A DNA stretch of 64,000 nucleotides from Metellina segmentata. Its lineage: Eukaryota; Arthropoda; Arachnida; Araneae; Tetragnathidae. The stretch spans positions 81,772,931 to 81,836,930 of the forward strand of contig OX375872.1 in the NCBI GenBank assembly GCA_947359465.1, read 5' to 3'. Made by a program: the position numbers and the translations under genes. Shown one piece after another: positions 1 through 12,097 of this stretch (positions are counted from its first letter, which is position 1; every line of letters begins with the position of its first letter). The notes below the pieces were generated by a model, which made no database searches, was not told the origin of the DNA, and saw only the letters and a list, made by a program, of their open reading frames with translations.

Positions 1-1057
1 AACGAGATTAAGGTTTTATAGAATGGCAACGATTTGAACAATCAGTCGTTTTTTAGTTTCAGTTCCGTATTGTAGCATCAGACATGTTTTCGTGTTCCGT
101 CCTTTTGTTAAATGTGTAAATAAATGTAGAAAAAATCTATTGGATTATGGTTTGATTTGCTTACGAGGAAATATACTACATGCTGTGTAATATCCAGTGC
201 CTTTAGAACTTTTGTCTTGTGATATTTTACTCAATATTGATCGTCCTCAACAGGGACAGTATTTTGTGATTATCATTTATTAATTATACATCTTTAAAGA
301 ATATGTGCGCAAAATTTGAAGCAGTAGCTACATTATTTAGCGAGGTGTTATCGAATGTAAGGATCGAAACCGAAAGCACTTAAAACTTCAGAGTGCTCTT
401 TCTCGGCCTTTTATTTTTCATGACTGGTGTATTTAACATGCTAAGGCTTTTATTAGAATTGATGTAGATATAAAAAACTTTTTGTGTTGTTTATTATGTT
501 ATATTTGGTAACTTTGTGCATGGAATAAGGATTTCGCAAAGTAGTTATTTTTTAAACATTGCTGATATCAACTGCAACTGTTTTATCAGTGTTTTTCAGT
601 GTGTTACAAAAAAAAAATAACTGTGGTTAATGTAGTCCAATGCACAAAATTGTGGAGAAAACTTGATGGTAGGGAAATAAAAAAATGCTTGAAAAAAAAA
701 TATTTGCAGATGAGTAGAAATATGAAAATTTTGAAAAAATTGTATACAAATTAATTTTTTTAAATTATTGGGAATAAAAAATGATTTTTTTTCTAATGGA
801 TATTTAATGTGTAATAGAATAGGGTACACTAAAACATTTTGTTGTGAACATGAAAAAAATTTATTCAAATGGTACTGTGTCCCCTTAAGTTAGGGGATAG
901 ATTAGGAAAAATGAAATCGTGGACTTCAGAATCCAAATGGAACACACTACATTAGTGTTTTGACCGATGTGGGAAAGTTAAAAACTTTTCTGCGAGCTTT
1001 TAATAGTTGGGTCATAAAGGTGGCAGTCACCTAAGTGCTTCTTTTGGTAGGTACTTA
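1..1057. other. A/T-rich DNA without a recognised gene
   Basis: I see no convincing coding frame. An AATAAA occurs near 119 on the plus strand, so the first 150 bases might be the end of a plus-strand transcript from outside the window, but nothing else supports this. Confidence 0.3.
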
Positions 1058-1300
1058 ATTAACGTCGCACTAGAGCAACACATAGAGCTATTGGCGACGT
1101 TCCTGGAACAATCCCGAAGGGAAAAATCCAAACACAAAGCCTCCTAATTTTTAACCGCAGTCAGATGACGAGAAAAACACCTGATTAGCACCCCACTCTC
1201 TAAACTTCCTCTTTCAATCTTTGGTTGGATCGAGTTTCGAACTTAAAACCTTCCGGTTGATAATCCACTACTCTTACAATCGAGTTACTTTAGCCCCTCT
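1058..1300 (-). repeat. SINE-A copy
   Basis: This is a diverged, nearly full-length copy. The plus strand shows the hallmark TTAACGTCGCACTAGAGCAAC, then GAAGGGAAA and CAGTCAGATGACGAG. On the minus strand the right end has a tRNA-like head with an AAGTTCGAA B-box-like core. Confidence 0.7.
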
Positions 1301-1639
1301 CGATAAGCAACCGGTGGGTTGCGAGTTCGAGGCTTTGGAGAAATTTCGTGTCTGGATAAGATATTCGAAGACAATATGGTCCAGGTAGCACACGTATCAC
1401 AAATTCAAGACATTGCTGTAATGGGATCATACGTTCCTGCCGCCATCCAACCTTTACAACAAATGCCGTTCTTTGTTCACTGTATTGAGACAAACCTTTC
1501 ATCGACGATAGCATGAGATCAGCCTGCATGCTTAACGGCTTTCTGTATGATTTCTCTAAGCTGTACGGCCCATGCAGATCCGCTGAGAATGATGTACGTA
1601 ACACCTTTCTTAGACCTCACAGCAATGAGGCAGTGTAGT

Positions 1640-2070
1640 GTACTTTTTTACTAACGAGTCTCTCTTCGGCCAGAGAGTGATTCTTGATGCGTGTACATTT
1701 GATGAGACCACGGAACGCGTTATAACACTGTCCACAATGTCGATAGCTTTCGTTGTGGAGGTAGAGGAGTCCTTGTTTGGAGTGGTATAATCTCAGAGTC
1801 GCGTAAGCCTCTGATTGTGCTCTAAATCTGTTCAATAAGGGCGGAAGTTTATAGAAACGGCATCCTGTGCATCAACATATGAGACCTTTCAGGGGTGCGT
1901 TTGGTGCTGGGTTCTACTTAATTAACGATAATGCACGTCATCATAAGACGGAACACCTGGAACCCAAGGACACAACGCGTCTTAACCGACAATCTTACAT
2001 ACTGGGCTTAAGTCCCACTGATCATGCATGGAATTTAATTGGTCATCCTGTTTGTGACGGTTCTTTCTTT
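1640..2070 (+). pseudogene. Tc1-like transposase remnant
   Basis: With frame changes the plus strand gives fragments of a Tc1 DDE transposase: TNESLFGQR (a degraded DESRF), RYNTVHNVDSFRCGGRGVLVW, RPFRGAFGAGFYLINDNARHH, and SPTDHAWNLIGH (a degraded SPDLNPIEHAWDMLG). At least three frameshifts or stops break it. The N-terminal part is not recognisable. Confidence 0.7.
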
Positions 2071-2074
2071 CGGC

Positions 2075-3885
2075 GGATTTCCTAATCCTCTGCCTTGTCC
2101 CTCAAACATTAAAACTGGTCCATGAGCATATTTCAAATTTATAAACGCATCTTGACTATTTGCTATACAAATGATATATACAAGAACATTATGTCTATCA
2201 TACACGGTCTGGAAAAATCCCAATCGATCTCCAGCACAAAACCAACACGTCTGCTTTCTTCGCTGGCCTTCGTGCAAGTCCTTTTTTCCCCTTCTCCAAA
2301 CGGGTTCCTTTCCCCATAGCTTCTTCTTCTTTGAGCGGAAGCAGACCCCTCCGTACAGAGTTATTTAAAACCCACAGCGGATTAGCTGAAGCTAGGGAAA
2401 ACCTCTATGTAGAAACTTGAGAAGTAGGTCATGTGACGCGCCGTCCGAAAGCCCTCGTCCACCCGGGATGGGTGCGACGGGAAGTAGACGTGGTCGACCC
2501 GTGAGTGTGTGCGCTGAAGATAATGTGGTCCGGCTCATTGTTTTCAGTCACCCTTAGGTCCGAATTGAGCCGGAAACATTTTCTTCATAGATTCGTGTCC
2601 ACGGGTGTTCAGAGGCGCACACCCAGGCATCTCCTATGAATCTATCGACATTCCTGAGTAGCCCAGCATAACAGCAGGCTGCCACTACCTCCCTGTTTAT
2701 CCGGTGCCATGGGCAGTACCGGCACCATCATCTATGGAGTTTTGCAAACCCTTGGCGTCCACCAGATAGCCTTCATTCGTTAGCGTACAGGTATTAGCCT
2801 AGGGCAGCCGGGGAGTGGTCCCGACACCGCTAGTTTCCGTGTGGCACCTAAGGAGGTTCCTGTCACTACTTGACCGAAGGAACGGCGGCATCGCCCTGTG
2901 CCAGTTCCTACGATCCAAACCGATAGCCTGCTGGCTAGAGAGGTTTCGCCACGTTAGAGACTGACATATTCCTCCTACATGGATAGGCCCCCTATCTGAG
3001 AAGTTATGGTGTCCCTTGGTATCTTCTGAAAGAGCCGTGGTCCGAGTGGGGGGGGGCGCCACTCTTCATTTATTGGAACCATCTAATTCTGAACCTAGGG
3101 ACTCCAAGCATTGTTTACATAAACTGATAACATGTTATCGTTACTTGGTTCAGGATGCACACCGCCCCAAGTGCGCAGAGCCCTCCCCGATCCTCTTACC
3201 CGGATCTTGGGTCTTAGCCCTATCATCTTACTATCATCCCTTCGGAGAGTCATCCCACACATTAAAAGTCACCACCAGCTTTCTGTCCAGATGACCCAAG
3301 TCTACTTCCCCAACAGACAGGAGCGTGTACATCTCCTCAAGATGTATTTTGCCTAGGCGGCATTTGGTACAAGTACCACACATAAAGTACAGTTTGGCTA
3401 CATAAATAACAGATCGCCACATAGAGTTATGCATTTTCGCAACTTCCAGTACCAGACTTTCATTTGTTGCTTAGACATAGAGTTATACATCACAGAGTAT
3501 ACATTTTCGCAATTTCTAGTACAACACTGTCATTGATTGCTTGGATATAGTTATGCATTTCCGCAACTTCTTGTACGAGACTTTCCTTAGTTGCTTAGCC
3601 ACATGCAATAGTAGGAATAGAAGGAAGTCTCCTGCATTGCCAAGGGAGACCTCTGAGGAAAGGGTTGCCACAGACTGCCAGCACAGGTGCCTTCGATTCA
3701 TGCCCGTTCACCAAGGCGGTAGGACAAACAGAGAATAATGAAAGTGTACGGTACCTCTAGGGTGGGAGAGGGAACCTTCAATGGGAAAATTGAGGCATCA
3801 TCCGTTTCGTCACATAATTTCCCAAGCGTAGAAGCGTTGGGAATTACTCTGGGCGAGTAGTGAAGTCTTAGGGTCGGAAGCGCAA
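2075..3885. other. G/C-richer block, probably 3' part or flank of the LINE
   Basis: The base composition resembles the LINE pseudogene next to it rather than the A/T-rich surroundings. No protein domain was recognised. A frame of 80 codons on the minus strand at 2035-2277 has no known family. The block may be 3' UTR or nested insertions. Confidence 0.35.
3421..3603. repeat. Three tandem units of about 60 bp
   Basis: A unit built around GTTATGCATTTYCGCAACTT and TTGCTTAG is present three times, starting near 3424, 3481 and 3549, with clear divergence between copies. Confidence 0.75.
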
Positions 3886-5790
3886 CTAGCCTAGGCCACG
3901 GTTAAGAGGTCTGACAAATTCGCAGTAGAGGAGGTAATGGGAGGCATCTCCTACCTCTCCACACTGACACAAGCCTGATCCTTGTCGCAGGATACTTTGA
4001 AAGTATTTCGGGAAGCGACCATGACCTGTGAGCAGCTGAGTCGCAATCGGGTGGTATACGTGTCTTCTGAGACCAGGCTTGGGGAGATACTTTAGGTTTC
4101 TCTGCCTACCAAGTCCCCACTCCATCGCCACGTCCATTGACCCATAAAGATCTGCAGGAGGCAGTTGCTGACAGTAGAGTACGATCTCTGCACGTGTATT
4201 TCCACTTCACTTGTCGGTGGCCTTTTTGGCCTCGGAGTCCGCCGCTTCGTTTCTAGTGAAACCGACGTGAGCTTTTATCCAATGCATTTGGATACCCTGG
4301 TAGCTAGTAACCGTTCTGTACAAAGTTTTGATTCGCTGAACTATGGGGAGAGTGCAGAGTTGGTCCGTCAACGCCATGAGCGAAGAGAGACTGTCCGTAA
4401 AGATGTGGGTGGTTTTACTGGCGGTGCATAGGGATCGGTCCCGAACCCACTCGTACGCTTTTTCAAGAGCTTTGAGCTCTGATAAATATACTGTTGCTTG
4501 ATCACCAAGCCAATACGTATGTTATTCGATAATACTACCAAAGTACATTACCACGAAAGCTGCTCCATACCTATCGTTCAGCCCAGACCCGTCAGTGTAA
4601 ATGCAGTACTTCTCCCGCGACGCTCTCTTTTTGCAAATGACTAGTCTTTTAAACATTGCCTGTGATCTTCGAAACTGTATTTTCCAAGACTCGCACTCCG
4701 TCTCAGAGGCATTTTGTAGTCTTCGTCTAAGAGATGCGTGCTTCTTCCGGGCAAACGTTAGCTCATCGTCCCACCAGGGCTTTCTGTCTCTCCCAGAGAA
4801 GGGCACTCTGATTAATTTTTCACTTGCCATCAGAACTAAGTGGGTCAGTGTCTCTAGGCATTTATCAAGCTCGTCTCTATGGGATATACTTGAGAATTCG
4901 AGTATTGCCCCTAGGAATTTTTTAGAGAGAGATTTGACCATCCTGAAGATTCTTCTTGGATGTCGTGAAAATTTATTCGCCGTAATGAGACTTCGTTCCT
5001 GCTGGAGGTTGAACGAGATTAGCTCGTGATTACTACTAGGTAGAGTGGTCATTTTCCAGTTTGCTACCCGGTCGAAGATTTCAGTTGAGGCCATCATTAC
5101 TTCTATCCAGCTAATTCCGCGGCCATTGTTGAAGGTGGGCGGTGAATCCGGATCATTCAGGATACCAATGTTAAATTGACTGAGCAAAGCAACAAGGCTC
5201 TCTGAGTAGGAAGTAATGGGCTCTCCCGAATGCCATAATGGATGTTTGAGGTTTAAGGCGCCCCCGACTATGATCCTCTTACTTTTGCACCTTGTAAACA
5301 CCTCCGTTAGTTCCAAAAGGAAAGGATCAATTGACTCGCGAGGCTGAAAATAGACTGAAATGACCACGACTTTCTCAGTTCCGTTCGAAAGCTCAGTAGC
5401 TACGATATTCTTGGTCACCAGGATATTATAGACATCGAGGTCAGGGTTGGCGACAGCAATCACTGCCATGCCACCGCTCGCATGAGAGCAGCGCCAGCAT
5501 AGGGGAAGACCTGCTAGCTTACCCCTGTTGAGGTACGGTTCAGACAGTAGTAATACATCCGTACGTTCATCAGTTGCCATTTTGGTAACAACGCTCATCA
5601 TAGATTCCTCACGGCGTAAGTTCCACTGGAAAATTTTCCATTTGTGGCTCTGGTTTATGCCCTCAATGGCCTCGGCCTCGGGGACGGCCTTCCCGTACTC
5701 TTGGGTCTCCTCTCTTTTTTCTGCTTCAACTGGTCTGCTAACAGTTGGGCTTCCAGCCGCGGCCACTCGCTCCATAACAACATCCCACAA
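3886..5790 (-). pseudogene. R1/I-group LINE ORF2 with endonuclease joined to RNase H, RT missing
   Basis: An open frame of 422 codons (5790-4522) begins with an APE-type endonuclease: WKIFQWNLRREE, LLLSEPYLN, VISVYFQP. Motifs that normally carry catalytic Asp are changed: GGALN for GGDLN, SWIEV for SWIDV and SSNHELI for SDH. The frame then passes directly into RNase H (YCIYTDGSG...GAAF). A TAA at about 4524 interrupts it. RNase H continues in the same frame with LSELKALE, IFTDSLSS and KAHVGFTRNEAAD, so the D-E-D-D set is visible. After frameshifts a C-terminal C-x-C-G...H...C segment follows (3886-4137). The entire RT domain expected between endonuclease and RNase H is absent. In an intact element this protein nicks target DNA, reverse transcribes and removes RNA. 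This copy cannot. Confidence 0.85.
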
Positions 5791-8040
5791 TCTCCGGCCT
5801 TGGGACGCAGAAAAATCTTTGATATTTTGCTTGCGACCATGATTAGTAATGATTTAGGAAATTTCCCCAATCCTCCCATCATTCGGATGGTATAATCCAG
5901 TCGAAGGCCGACTGAGGCATCTTCAACCAGGCAGGGTTCCAGTCCGTAGTCACCTGCAACCCACGACTCGCACACGTTTGCCAGGCAAGCTCGAGGCAGT
6001 CCTGTTCGTCACCAGTTCATATCTGATGTTGTTGCCGTGAGGTTCCCCGCCTCAGACGCCCCCATCTGTTGCAGGGCTACGTGCGCGCATCTCACGAATT
6101 GCCCGCGCAGCCCCACACCTATCCGAGGAGATTTCCCAGCCCCTTCCTCAGACTCCACTGGATTCTCCCTAAACGTCGGGACCAACGGGGCAGTTCTATG
6201 AGTGCTGCCAACATGCACCTTCATCTTTCGTCACCGTCAGTTGGGTTCAATGTGCACCTCCAATGGCACGCATCCCGAAGGGGCGGATACTTACGCGTTA
6301 CGCCCCAATAGTGGTCTGTCATTTTGTCATTAAAGACAGGCAGTAAAACACTTCTCCTTGCTGATAAGGATTCGTCAGAGTCAAGCTGGCTGACAGCAGA
6401 GGATCAGAATTTTTAAATAGAATATACTCTGCAGGACAAAACAGGAGTATAACTATTTTTGTATTTCTGTGTGGCCGCTGATGCGACAACACACATCATC
6501 TTTTAGTGAAAAAGAGAGAATACTTTCAAGGCGCTCTTACCCGTAAAAGTATAAGGGAGAGAATGGTTGGCCGGCACCGTTAACAGTACCTATACTAAGC
6601 CTGACCATACTTGAACTACTGTATCTATGCGAGAGTGATAAGATTCGCTTGTTCAAATCTGTGCTTTTAGTTGGGAGAAAATCTCCTACTTCGAGCCATG
6701 AAGACTTTTTCCGCTTGCCAGCTGCACGATAGCCATTAGTCGTGTCCTACTCCCGGTAATCATCACTCTATGACTGCTAGAGATTTACATACAGATCCTC
6801 GTATCACTCCCAATAGAACTAAATTCATAGAGACAAGTCTCTTATTCTATAGACCTCCAGAGATACTCCGTAGGAGCCTCGTGCCTTGCAACAGACCCGA
6901 AGGTTCGTTTCATCGTCATCACACTTCTCAGTCGTTCTTATGGTCCAACCTTCTCGGAGAGAGAGAGAGAGAGAGAAAGAGAGCAATGCTATCATTAGAC
7001 CTCCAGCAAAACGCTTTCTTTAGTCTTGGACATTTATTTCGGGCGCACCAGCCCTAGAAGTAAGAGTAGAGGAGAACAAAGAAGGGAGCAAGTGGTCAGT
7101 GCTGCTAGATTATAGGATGCCAACTTTGTTGGCTTCCCGTACCATTTCATAACCCCGAGAGCGACTCGACCAGTAGCCATGAGCGCAGCTAGCAACCTTG
7201 TGGTTGGCCACGATCGAGGTTTGCGGGGACTCCAAGAATGATACTTGCGCTCATCCTCGGTCTCCAGGAATTTCCTGATTAAGGATTTCCAGGGCCTCCA
7301 GAGATACTCTGTCGTTGCCCCGGACCTGGCTACGCAGGAAGGTTCGGTCCATCGTCATTGCAGCCACGTATCAGTTTCATGGTCACCACTCGCTCGAGTA
7401 CAGAAAAGGATAGTCTGCTTTCAGCACTGAGCGCTGTGAGTAGTAAAAGGATGTAGAGCAACAACACTTCCAGCGCAATTCTTTCCCAAGCCTGCCTGCC
7501 CCGCCGGAAAGACCGGTATCGTCCGTCATGCACCACATTCACCATCTCCGGCACTATGCCTTGAAATTACGTGCTATAGGGTTTGCCTGAGCCCACGACT
7601 CAACCCTGCACCTATTATAAAAGGCGACACTTCCGTCAGCACCACAAACGACGGCCATTTGCCCTGGTTACCAACTAGAGTCCCTGCGGACAACTCCGGC
7701 AACCCTGGTGGGTTATACGAGGTCTCCCTTCTCGCCTAAGCGAAGCGGAAGTTGCGTACCGAAAGGTACGAGATTTAGGCATTCTTCTCTCCTTCGAACC
7801 AGGTTCTCAGTAGTGAAGCCTCGGCTCATCTGTGTGTACCAGTTATCTTAGATCAGGACGGCTTGGCAAGCGTTCCTTCTACCCTCAAGTGAACTGATAT
7901 CATCAACAGAGTCACCTAAAGGAGCCATGCGTAAACGAACAGGAGTTAGCTTGACTGCAATGGTCGATAATCAGTCAATTACCAGACCGCAACACGTGGA
8001 GGTCCCTGCCGTTTCTTGAAGGGGGTTGCAAATGTGCCTC
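5791..8040 (-). other. G/C-richer block upstream of the LINE ORF2, possible decayed 5' part
   Basis: Composition suggests it belongs to the LINE, where ORF1 and the 5' UTR would lie on the minus strand. No CCHC knuckles or other ORF1 hallmark was found. Two diverged direct copies of a segment with CCTCCAGAGATACTC and GAAGGTTCGKTYCATCGTCAT occur at 6853-6925 and 7283-7357. Confidence 0.35.
6953..6981. repeat. (GA)n microsatellite
   Basis: A run of GA dinucleotides with one interruption, ending AAAGAGAG. Confidence 0.8.
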
Positions 8041-8044
8041 TTTG

Positions 8045-8465
8045 TATAATATGATTTGAAAAATTTCCGAGGGTCAAATTTTTTCATTGTCATGAAAATT
8101 TTCTATGTCAGTATATCCGCACTTGCATGAATCCCCCTCTCCGAAAGCCTTTTTTGGTCTTGTCAAAATCTTCGAAATGTTGAATTTTCCGAACATATAA
8201 AAAATTATGACTTTCACCATACTTCTGAATGCGGACTCAACCAAAATATCAAAAGAGTTTTGATTCATCCGAAAAAATTCAAGGTTTGGACTTGTTTTGA
8301 AATTTCTGGACGGAATCTTAATATTTGGAATTTTCCGAAAGTATCAAAATTTACCGGTTTTGCCAGAACACCTATAAACGGTTTTATCCAAATCAACTAT
8401 TAATTTTTCGGAATTTGCCAATTTTTCGATTTTTGGACTCTGCCAAAAATATCGCTTTCCGCAGT
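8045..8465. repeat. Degenerate short-period tandem repeat
   Basis: The phrases TTTTCCGAA, CAAAATTT, TTTGCCAAA and TTTTTGGACT recur at irregular spacing. A related stretch occurs at 20025-20130. It looks like an old minisatellite with no coding potential. Confidence 0.5.
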
Positions 8466-9811
8466 CCCTTTCCCCATACCGGAAGGGGATGCTTGTGGTG
8501 TCCAACGGCCCTGCCCAGCTCTGGTGAGGCGACGGGGAACTTCACACTGTTACAACTCACATTCCTCCACAAGGAACTAGTGAATAGCTTAGAAGAGTGC
8601 ATTTTTATATACGAGTGGGATTCCTTACCTCAAGAAAAACTGCTGGATACCCTTACCCACGGTACCTCAAGGTAACCATGTACCGAATAAAATCTTTCCA
8701 AATTCGTCAAGTTTGCACGCATGACACTAGCGATGTCATGCGTTCAAATATACACTTCGCGTCCCTTTCCCTTTGTTTTTCCCTGGCTGAGCGAACTGAA
8801 ATTTCAGTTTTTGTTTTATTTTATCTCCACATGTTGTATTGATCCTCTTGATCAACGGTTCCCGCAGGTGAATGAAGCAAACTCGTCAAAGATATGAAAT
8901 CCCTTAACTTATGGACTTGAGTTAATTTAAAGGACGCATACCCGGCTATACATAAGGGCGTTTCAATAAACCGAAACCAGAGACCTCACTCCATTGATAT
9001 TTCTCGGAGCAAAAAACCCGTGCATTAGGCCACACAGACACTCCAACGAAACTTTTAAGAAAATTATTTCTGATAAAAATGTGGAGGGTATTAATTTACA
9101 CTGCAAAACAAAAATAATTGGTAATGTCTTTTGAGATGGGCGACCTAAGCCCAGGTTCAAAGAAGAAAAACACTCAGAAATAAACCAGAACCTTCATCCC
9201 CAGTATCTATTGAATCAGTTTTTGTTCTATGAAGCTCATAAAAGTTAAGCACACGAGTCCTCTAAAATTGCTAAATTACTTGTGAATCCCGCGCATCTCC
9301 TCTTTAAATCTTTCAAACATAATGCTATTAGGAAAGCACAAATAAGCGACCCTGTCCCAGTGCAGTTGAAGAAATAAAAACTATTGTTATCGAAATACTT
9401 GTCTGATTGGGACCATGATGAATTTTTATGCAGAACGGTTGGAGGGCAAAAACGTGAAAATGCACATCTTGGAAAGAAGGGATGCGAGTGAGAGTACTTA
9501 AAGGTCAACACTATTTTAAGCGTTCTTTGCACCCCCAAAACACTCTTTACCTCGTACATCAAGTAAAGCAGAATTCAAAAATGCTTTTAGAGTCGATAGT
9601 TTTACTTTAAAACCACACAAAAAGTTTCAAAACGAAAAACTTCGAAGATCTTTTTGCTAAAAACGCCCTTTTCCCTGTTACTCCTTTTGCCTAGGACTCT
9701 CTCATTTCTTACTGCGTGCTCAAATTACGTTAGTTAACTCAATAATTTTTATTAAATCAAATTTTGTGTCCTTGACTCTCTTATATTAAGATGGTGGTGT
9801 ATAGTATTTTT
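8466..9811. other. No recognised gene
   Basis: Around 9240-9560 the plus strand shows a semi-open frame with protein-like wording (DPVPVQLKK, LSDWDHDEFLCRTVGG) broken by stops. It may be a decayed coding sequence, but I cannot name a family. Confidence 0.3.
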
Positions 9812-10085
9812 AAATAACATCTAACTGGAGCAGCACAACAGCGGTCCGGGATCAAACTTGAAGGGGAAATCCAAGGACAAACGTTTTTACTTTTGAACAA
9901 CTGTCAGATGATAAAAACACCTGCGCTCCAAACTTCCACATCACGCCAACATGAGGACATATGAGGCCACGACAGATTTAACGTTCAACAGCCTCTCTTA
10001 TACACGACGGTCTTTGGTTGTATTCCAACTCGCAACCCTCCAATTGACGTTACCCTGCCAACCGGGCTACCGCTACCCCTGTTAA
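9812..10085 (-). repeat. SINE-A, near full-length reference copy
   Basis: Read on the minus strand it starts with a tRNA-like head (GGGGTAGCGGTAGCCCGGTTGG, then GGGTTGCGAGTTGGAATAC as A- and B-box relics). A unique body follows (CTCATGTTGGCGTGATG, AAGTTTGGAG, CATCTGACAG, GATCCCGGACCG), and it ends near TTAGATGTTA, where other copies read GACGTTAAT. The whole element is about 275 bases. SINEs are transcribed by RNA polymerase III and copied by LINE enzymes. Confidence 0.75.
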
Positions 10086-10979
10086 ATTAAGACTGGTTTT
10101 GAAATGACTTAACAGTTTGAAGTTGAATCAAAGGAGGTTGAGTTATAAACTATATTGATGATACATAGATAAGTTGTAACAACCCAACTTACAAGGAAAA
10201 CTAATATGACACAATTAAACTGTAAAAAGTTTACTGTAAACCCCACTGTGTAATGAAGTGTTATGAAACAAATTGGCAATGTTGAAGGTCAGCGGAGTAT
10301 GTCTTTATTTGCAATTCAGTTCCGAGTACGAAGCAATCTAATGGAATACTGATGAACTTTGTCCCTTATTTTAAAGTATCGAATAGTCTTCCAGAAAAGT
10401 TTCAAATTGGAAAGAAGTCCAAGAAAACTATTGATGAATCTGAGATATTGAGAAAAAGAAACAGTGACGGAGAGACTGGTTCGGATGACCGGTCTGTCAA
10501 AAATAAAACATGCAATTTTAAACAATTTGACGCATTGTAAATTAGGCGATGATGTTGGCAACATTAATTCAAGGGAATAACACATTTTCGATTGTCATCT
10601 GGTGTGAAAGGTTTTTATTTGTTGCAGTCAAATATATCGATTTAATATTAGCATCAGACATAGCAAAATTGATTCAACAGGCACAACCACCAGGAGAGTT
10701 AATTACTACATTCATCGTTTCCCTCTTATCAATTCACCATTCTGCAATTTTGACAACATCGATCGCGTTCACTTTCATTGTCCATTACTTGATTGTGATA
10801 GATTACTTGATTCTTTTCCATCTTGGGACATCTCTAGGGGATTCTTAACCACTCCGATATAGTCTGCACCTTACTGATAGCTACTTCGCTACTTCTAAGT
10901 CCTTTGATTCTAAAATAACATTTTTGTAAAAACTTGTCACTGTTGGTAATATTGTTTTAATTTATATGACCCATGCATA
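10086..10979. other. No recognised gene; two unassigned plus-strand frames
   Basis: Frames of 62 codons (10352-10540, rich in K, E, D and S) and 99 codons (10549-10848, hydrophobic) lie back to back on the plus strand. Neither matches a family I know and both may be chance. Confidence 0.2.
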
Positions 10980-12097
10980 GGGGAAAATTGGACAAAACCG
11001 GGTCCCAATATATGTTTTTTGTTTCCCAAGCACCTACGTGAATAAAATTGCTTCAAGTTCTATTTGAAAGATAAATTAGTTCTTTAGTTCCAAAAATAAA
11101 TATTTTTCAATGTGAAGGAAGTATACTTTGGAGTGTAAATAAATAATTTTTTGGAAGTTCGGATAAAACCGTGTATATATAGGAATAATTAAAAAATGTT
11201 GTTGTTATACCGCTGAAATATTTATTAACCCAATTTTAGTACAATGGTCTTCCTACACTGAGGAACATACTAGGGTTTAAAAATCATGGAACATAAGTAA
11301 TTTTGAATTTAATGTGTTTGGAATGTATAGTAAATTAAGTTTATTGATCAGATTTGTAAGAAGTGTTATGAACAAAAATCACAAATAAAATTTTGATCAT
11401 GCTCCTCTGTATTGCTACAGGCTCCATGCGTCCATCCTTTAGAGTTAAGACACTGTATTCAACCTTCCAGAGATTTTGACCTGGCGAACAATTCATTAAA
11501 AAAGATACAGGCCTCGTCACATTCCACGTCGTCTTCATCTGATGTCGAGGAGTCTGTTTTAATGCTGAACTTCTTTTTCTTCCGTGTTTTTGACAGATTT
11601 AGCTTAGGAGCCTTAAACAGTTTCTGCTTTAAGTTTTGCTTTTCTAGTTATTTGGCTTTTTTTACTTGTTCTACAAGTTCCAATTTCTATCCGGTCCTGT
11701 CCGACTGCCAAGGTCCTGGTTTTATCCGACAACGCCATTTAATCAAAAAAGAAGGCTTAGCAGATTTCAAACATGAAGCAAAACGTGTTTTAATAATTTA
11801 AAATAATCGCTGAAAGAGGTGTTATCACATGTTGTACTTACCTCAAATAAATCTTCAAGAAAATAGAAACTACAGAGTAAAATCGGTAGAGTAAAAATCC
11901 AACCTTTTTTACTCGAATTTTTTAAAACATCAGCATTGACAAACACATAATCTACACTGCCTTTCATTGAACTCCAAATAACATGACGGTTGTTTGCAAC
12001 TAGTTTCATGCGGTATTCGACAGATAGCGGCAATAATCTAGCCAAAATTGCCGGGTCCCGATTGTATCCGCCTACCCGGTTTTACCCAACTTTCCCA
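10980..12097 (-). mobile_element. Decayed pogo/Tigger-like element
   Basis: Terminal inverted repeats are GGGAAAATTGGACAAAACCGGGT on the left and, on the complement of the right end, GGGAAAGTTGGGTAAAACCGGGT. A TA flanks each side. The minus strand near 11390-11480 gives, across frames, IQCLNSKGWTHGACSNTEE and FICDFC, the cysteine-rich PHD-like tail often fused to pogo-type transposases. The DDE core is not intact, and the element looks internally deleted. Confidence 0.65.

Noticed and set aside
4601..5029. Open frame of 142 codons on the plus strand
   Set aside because: It lies antisense to the LINE endonuclease frame and is its shadow.
7330..7554. Frame of 74 codons with a leucine-rich stretch on the minus strand
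   Set aside because: It looked like a membrane segment but sits in the G/C-rich LINE-flank block without start context or family match.
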